From contig MU839827.1 of the NCBI GenBank assembly GCA_030411725.1, positions 1,364,001 through 1,428,000 of the forward strand: a stretch of 64,000 nucleotides of DNA. The letters are read 5' to 3'. The notes under the pieces are model-generated. The model saw nothing but the letters and a program-made list of their open reading frames with translations, did not search any database and had not been told where the DNA came from. This stretch comes from Echria macrotheca. Lineage: Eukaryota > Ascomycota > Sordariomycetes > Sordariales > Schizotheciaceae. This document shows positions 63,414 through 64,000 of this stretch, one piece after another (position 1 is the first letter of the stretch; each line of letters starts with the position of its first letter). A program made the position numbers and the translations under genes.

Positions 63414-64000
63414 TCACCGATGTGCCAGCCTCCGCAGAAAACTCCGCCGCCCCTTGACGTTCGACCGCGACGGACGCGTGGGCGAGTTCCCCGCGCTCGA
63501 CCCGCCCTCCTCGGACGACATGACGACGCTGTCGCCGCCGTCGTGCGACGACCGCGACTCGGGCGGCGGCTTGGCGAGGTGGTCCGCGCTGCGCAGCGAG
63601 GCGAGGGCCAGCGTGCCGAGCGTGGCGAACTGCTTGTCGTTGTTGCTGTTGGAGCTGCCGCTGCTGCCCGTCATGGACGCCGGCGAGGCGCAGAAGTCGT
63701 GGTCGGAGACTAGGGGTTCGCCTAGCCTCAGGGCGGCGGGCGAGGGCTTTCGGTCGACCATGAAGGAGGCCCGGTGGCGGGCTAGGGCTCGGCCGACGGA
63801 TACGTCGTCTTCGGTGAGGACGGCGTCTGGGGAGAGGTTGGCGTCTGGGTGGGGGAGGGTCGTGTTGCGGACTGGGTGATTACGTTAGAGTTAGAGAGAT
63901 GATGTACCTACTAGGTAGGAGGGGATTGGAAGGAAGCAAATGCTGGCTAACTTACGTCCGCAAAAGGACTCGGGGAAGCCGGTGTTGCGGCCCCGGAGAG
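63414..64000 (-). CDS. Unknown protein, C-terminal exons; 5' part outside window
   Basis: The last exon is 63871-63414 and a preceding exon is 63956 to beyond 64000, joined by an 84-nt intron with GTAAGT and ATCACCCAG ends. The join gives GFPESFCG then LRNTTLPHPDANLSPDAVLT. The tail is Ser/Gly/Asn-rich (SSGSSNSNNDK), then a short hydrophobic piece (ATLGTLALASL), and ends in a basic Arg-rich tail (KGRRSFLRRLAHR). I do not recognise a family. It could be the cytosolic tail of a membrane or regulatory protein whose main domain lies to the right. Confidence 0.65.

Overview
The window is nuclear DNA of a filamentous ascomycete (Pezizomycotina, most likely Sordariomycetes). Genes are split by many short introns (43-112 nt, one of 231 nt) with GT..CTRAC..AG signals. 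Coding GC is high, and intergenic spacers are rich in TACC/GGTA, polypyrimidine and homopolymer tracts. The proteins are a typical fungal housekeeping set. I see no bacterial, viral or transposon gene, no CRISPR array and no secondary-metabolite cluster.

Layout. 1-6.1 kb: tuberin/TSC2 (minus, runs off the left edge) diverges from the importin-alpha exporter CSE1. 6.9-9.2 kb: a seven-exon S10 serine carboxypeptidase. 9.2-16.8 kb: the largest gene-free stretch. 16.8-18.9 kb: a PH-domain protein. 21-23.4 kb: a WDR26/Gid7-like WD40 protein. 24.6-27 kb: dynamin VPS1. 29.6-34.1 kb: a peroxisomal alpha-methylacyl-CoA racemase (minus), mitochondrial glutaredoxin 5 (plus) and a gamma-glutamyltransferase-like protein (minus). 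34.9-36.8 kb: a probable DUF4048 protein (minus). 38-41 kb: a tandem-BRCT checkpoint mediator (Rad9/Crb2/53BP1 type). 42.2-42.8 kb: a small secreted protein. 43.4-44.5 kb: a class I methyltransferase (minus). 44.9-45.0 kb: an intron-containing tRNA-Leu(CAA). 45.6-47.7 kb: Sec61-gamma diverging from the mitochondrial release factor. 48.9-50.8 kb: a second, canonical S10 carboxypeptidase. 51.5-52.2 kb: Ups1/PRELI (minus). 53.8-55.8 kb: MPE1, an mRNA 3'-end processing factor. 56-58.2 kb: minisatellites and a duplicated block. 58.6-59.7 kb: GET3 (minus). 60.7-61.4 kb: a repeat-containing orphan gene that looks frame-disrupted. 62.1-62.5 kb: 5-hydroxyisourate hydrolase. The right edge holds the 3' end of an unknown minus-strand gene.

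The genes serve unrelated functions: TOR control, nuclear transport, vacuolar and ER trafficking, mitochondrial Fe-S, lipid and translation work, purine and glutathione catabolism, DNA-damage signalling and secreted proteolysis. I infer no shared pathway beyond local promoter sharing and tail-to-tail overlap. Exon models were derived by reading splice signals and family conservation. Nearly all have consistent phase and normal protein length (VPS1 704 aa, CSE1 957 aa, Sec61-gamma 70 aa). The most interesting points are an S10 peptidase whose carboxylate-recognition residues all appear replaced, a probable GC-AG intron in CSE1, a 19-nt microexon in the GGT-like gene, a WDR26 frame with no obvious AUG, and the broken orphan at 61 kb. 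I did not find a convincing undescribed system.
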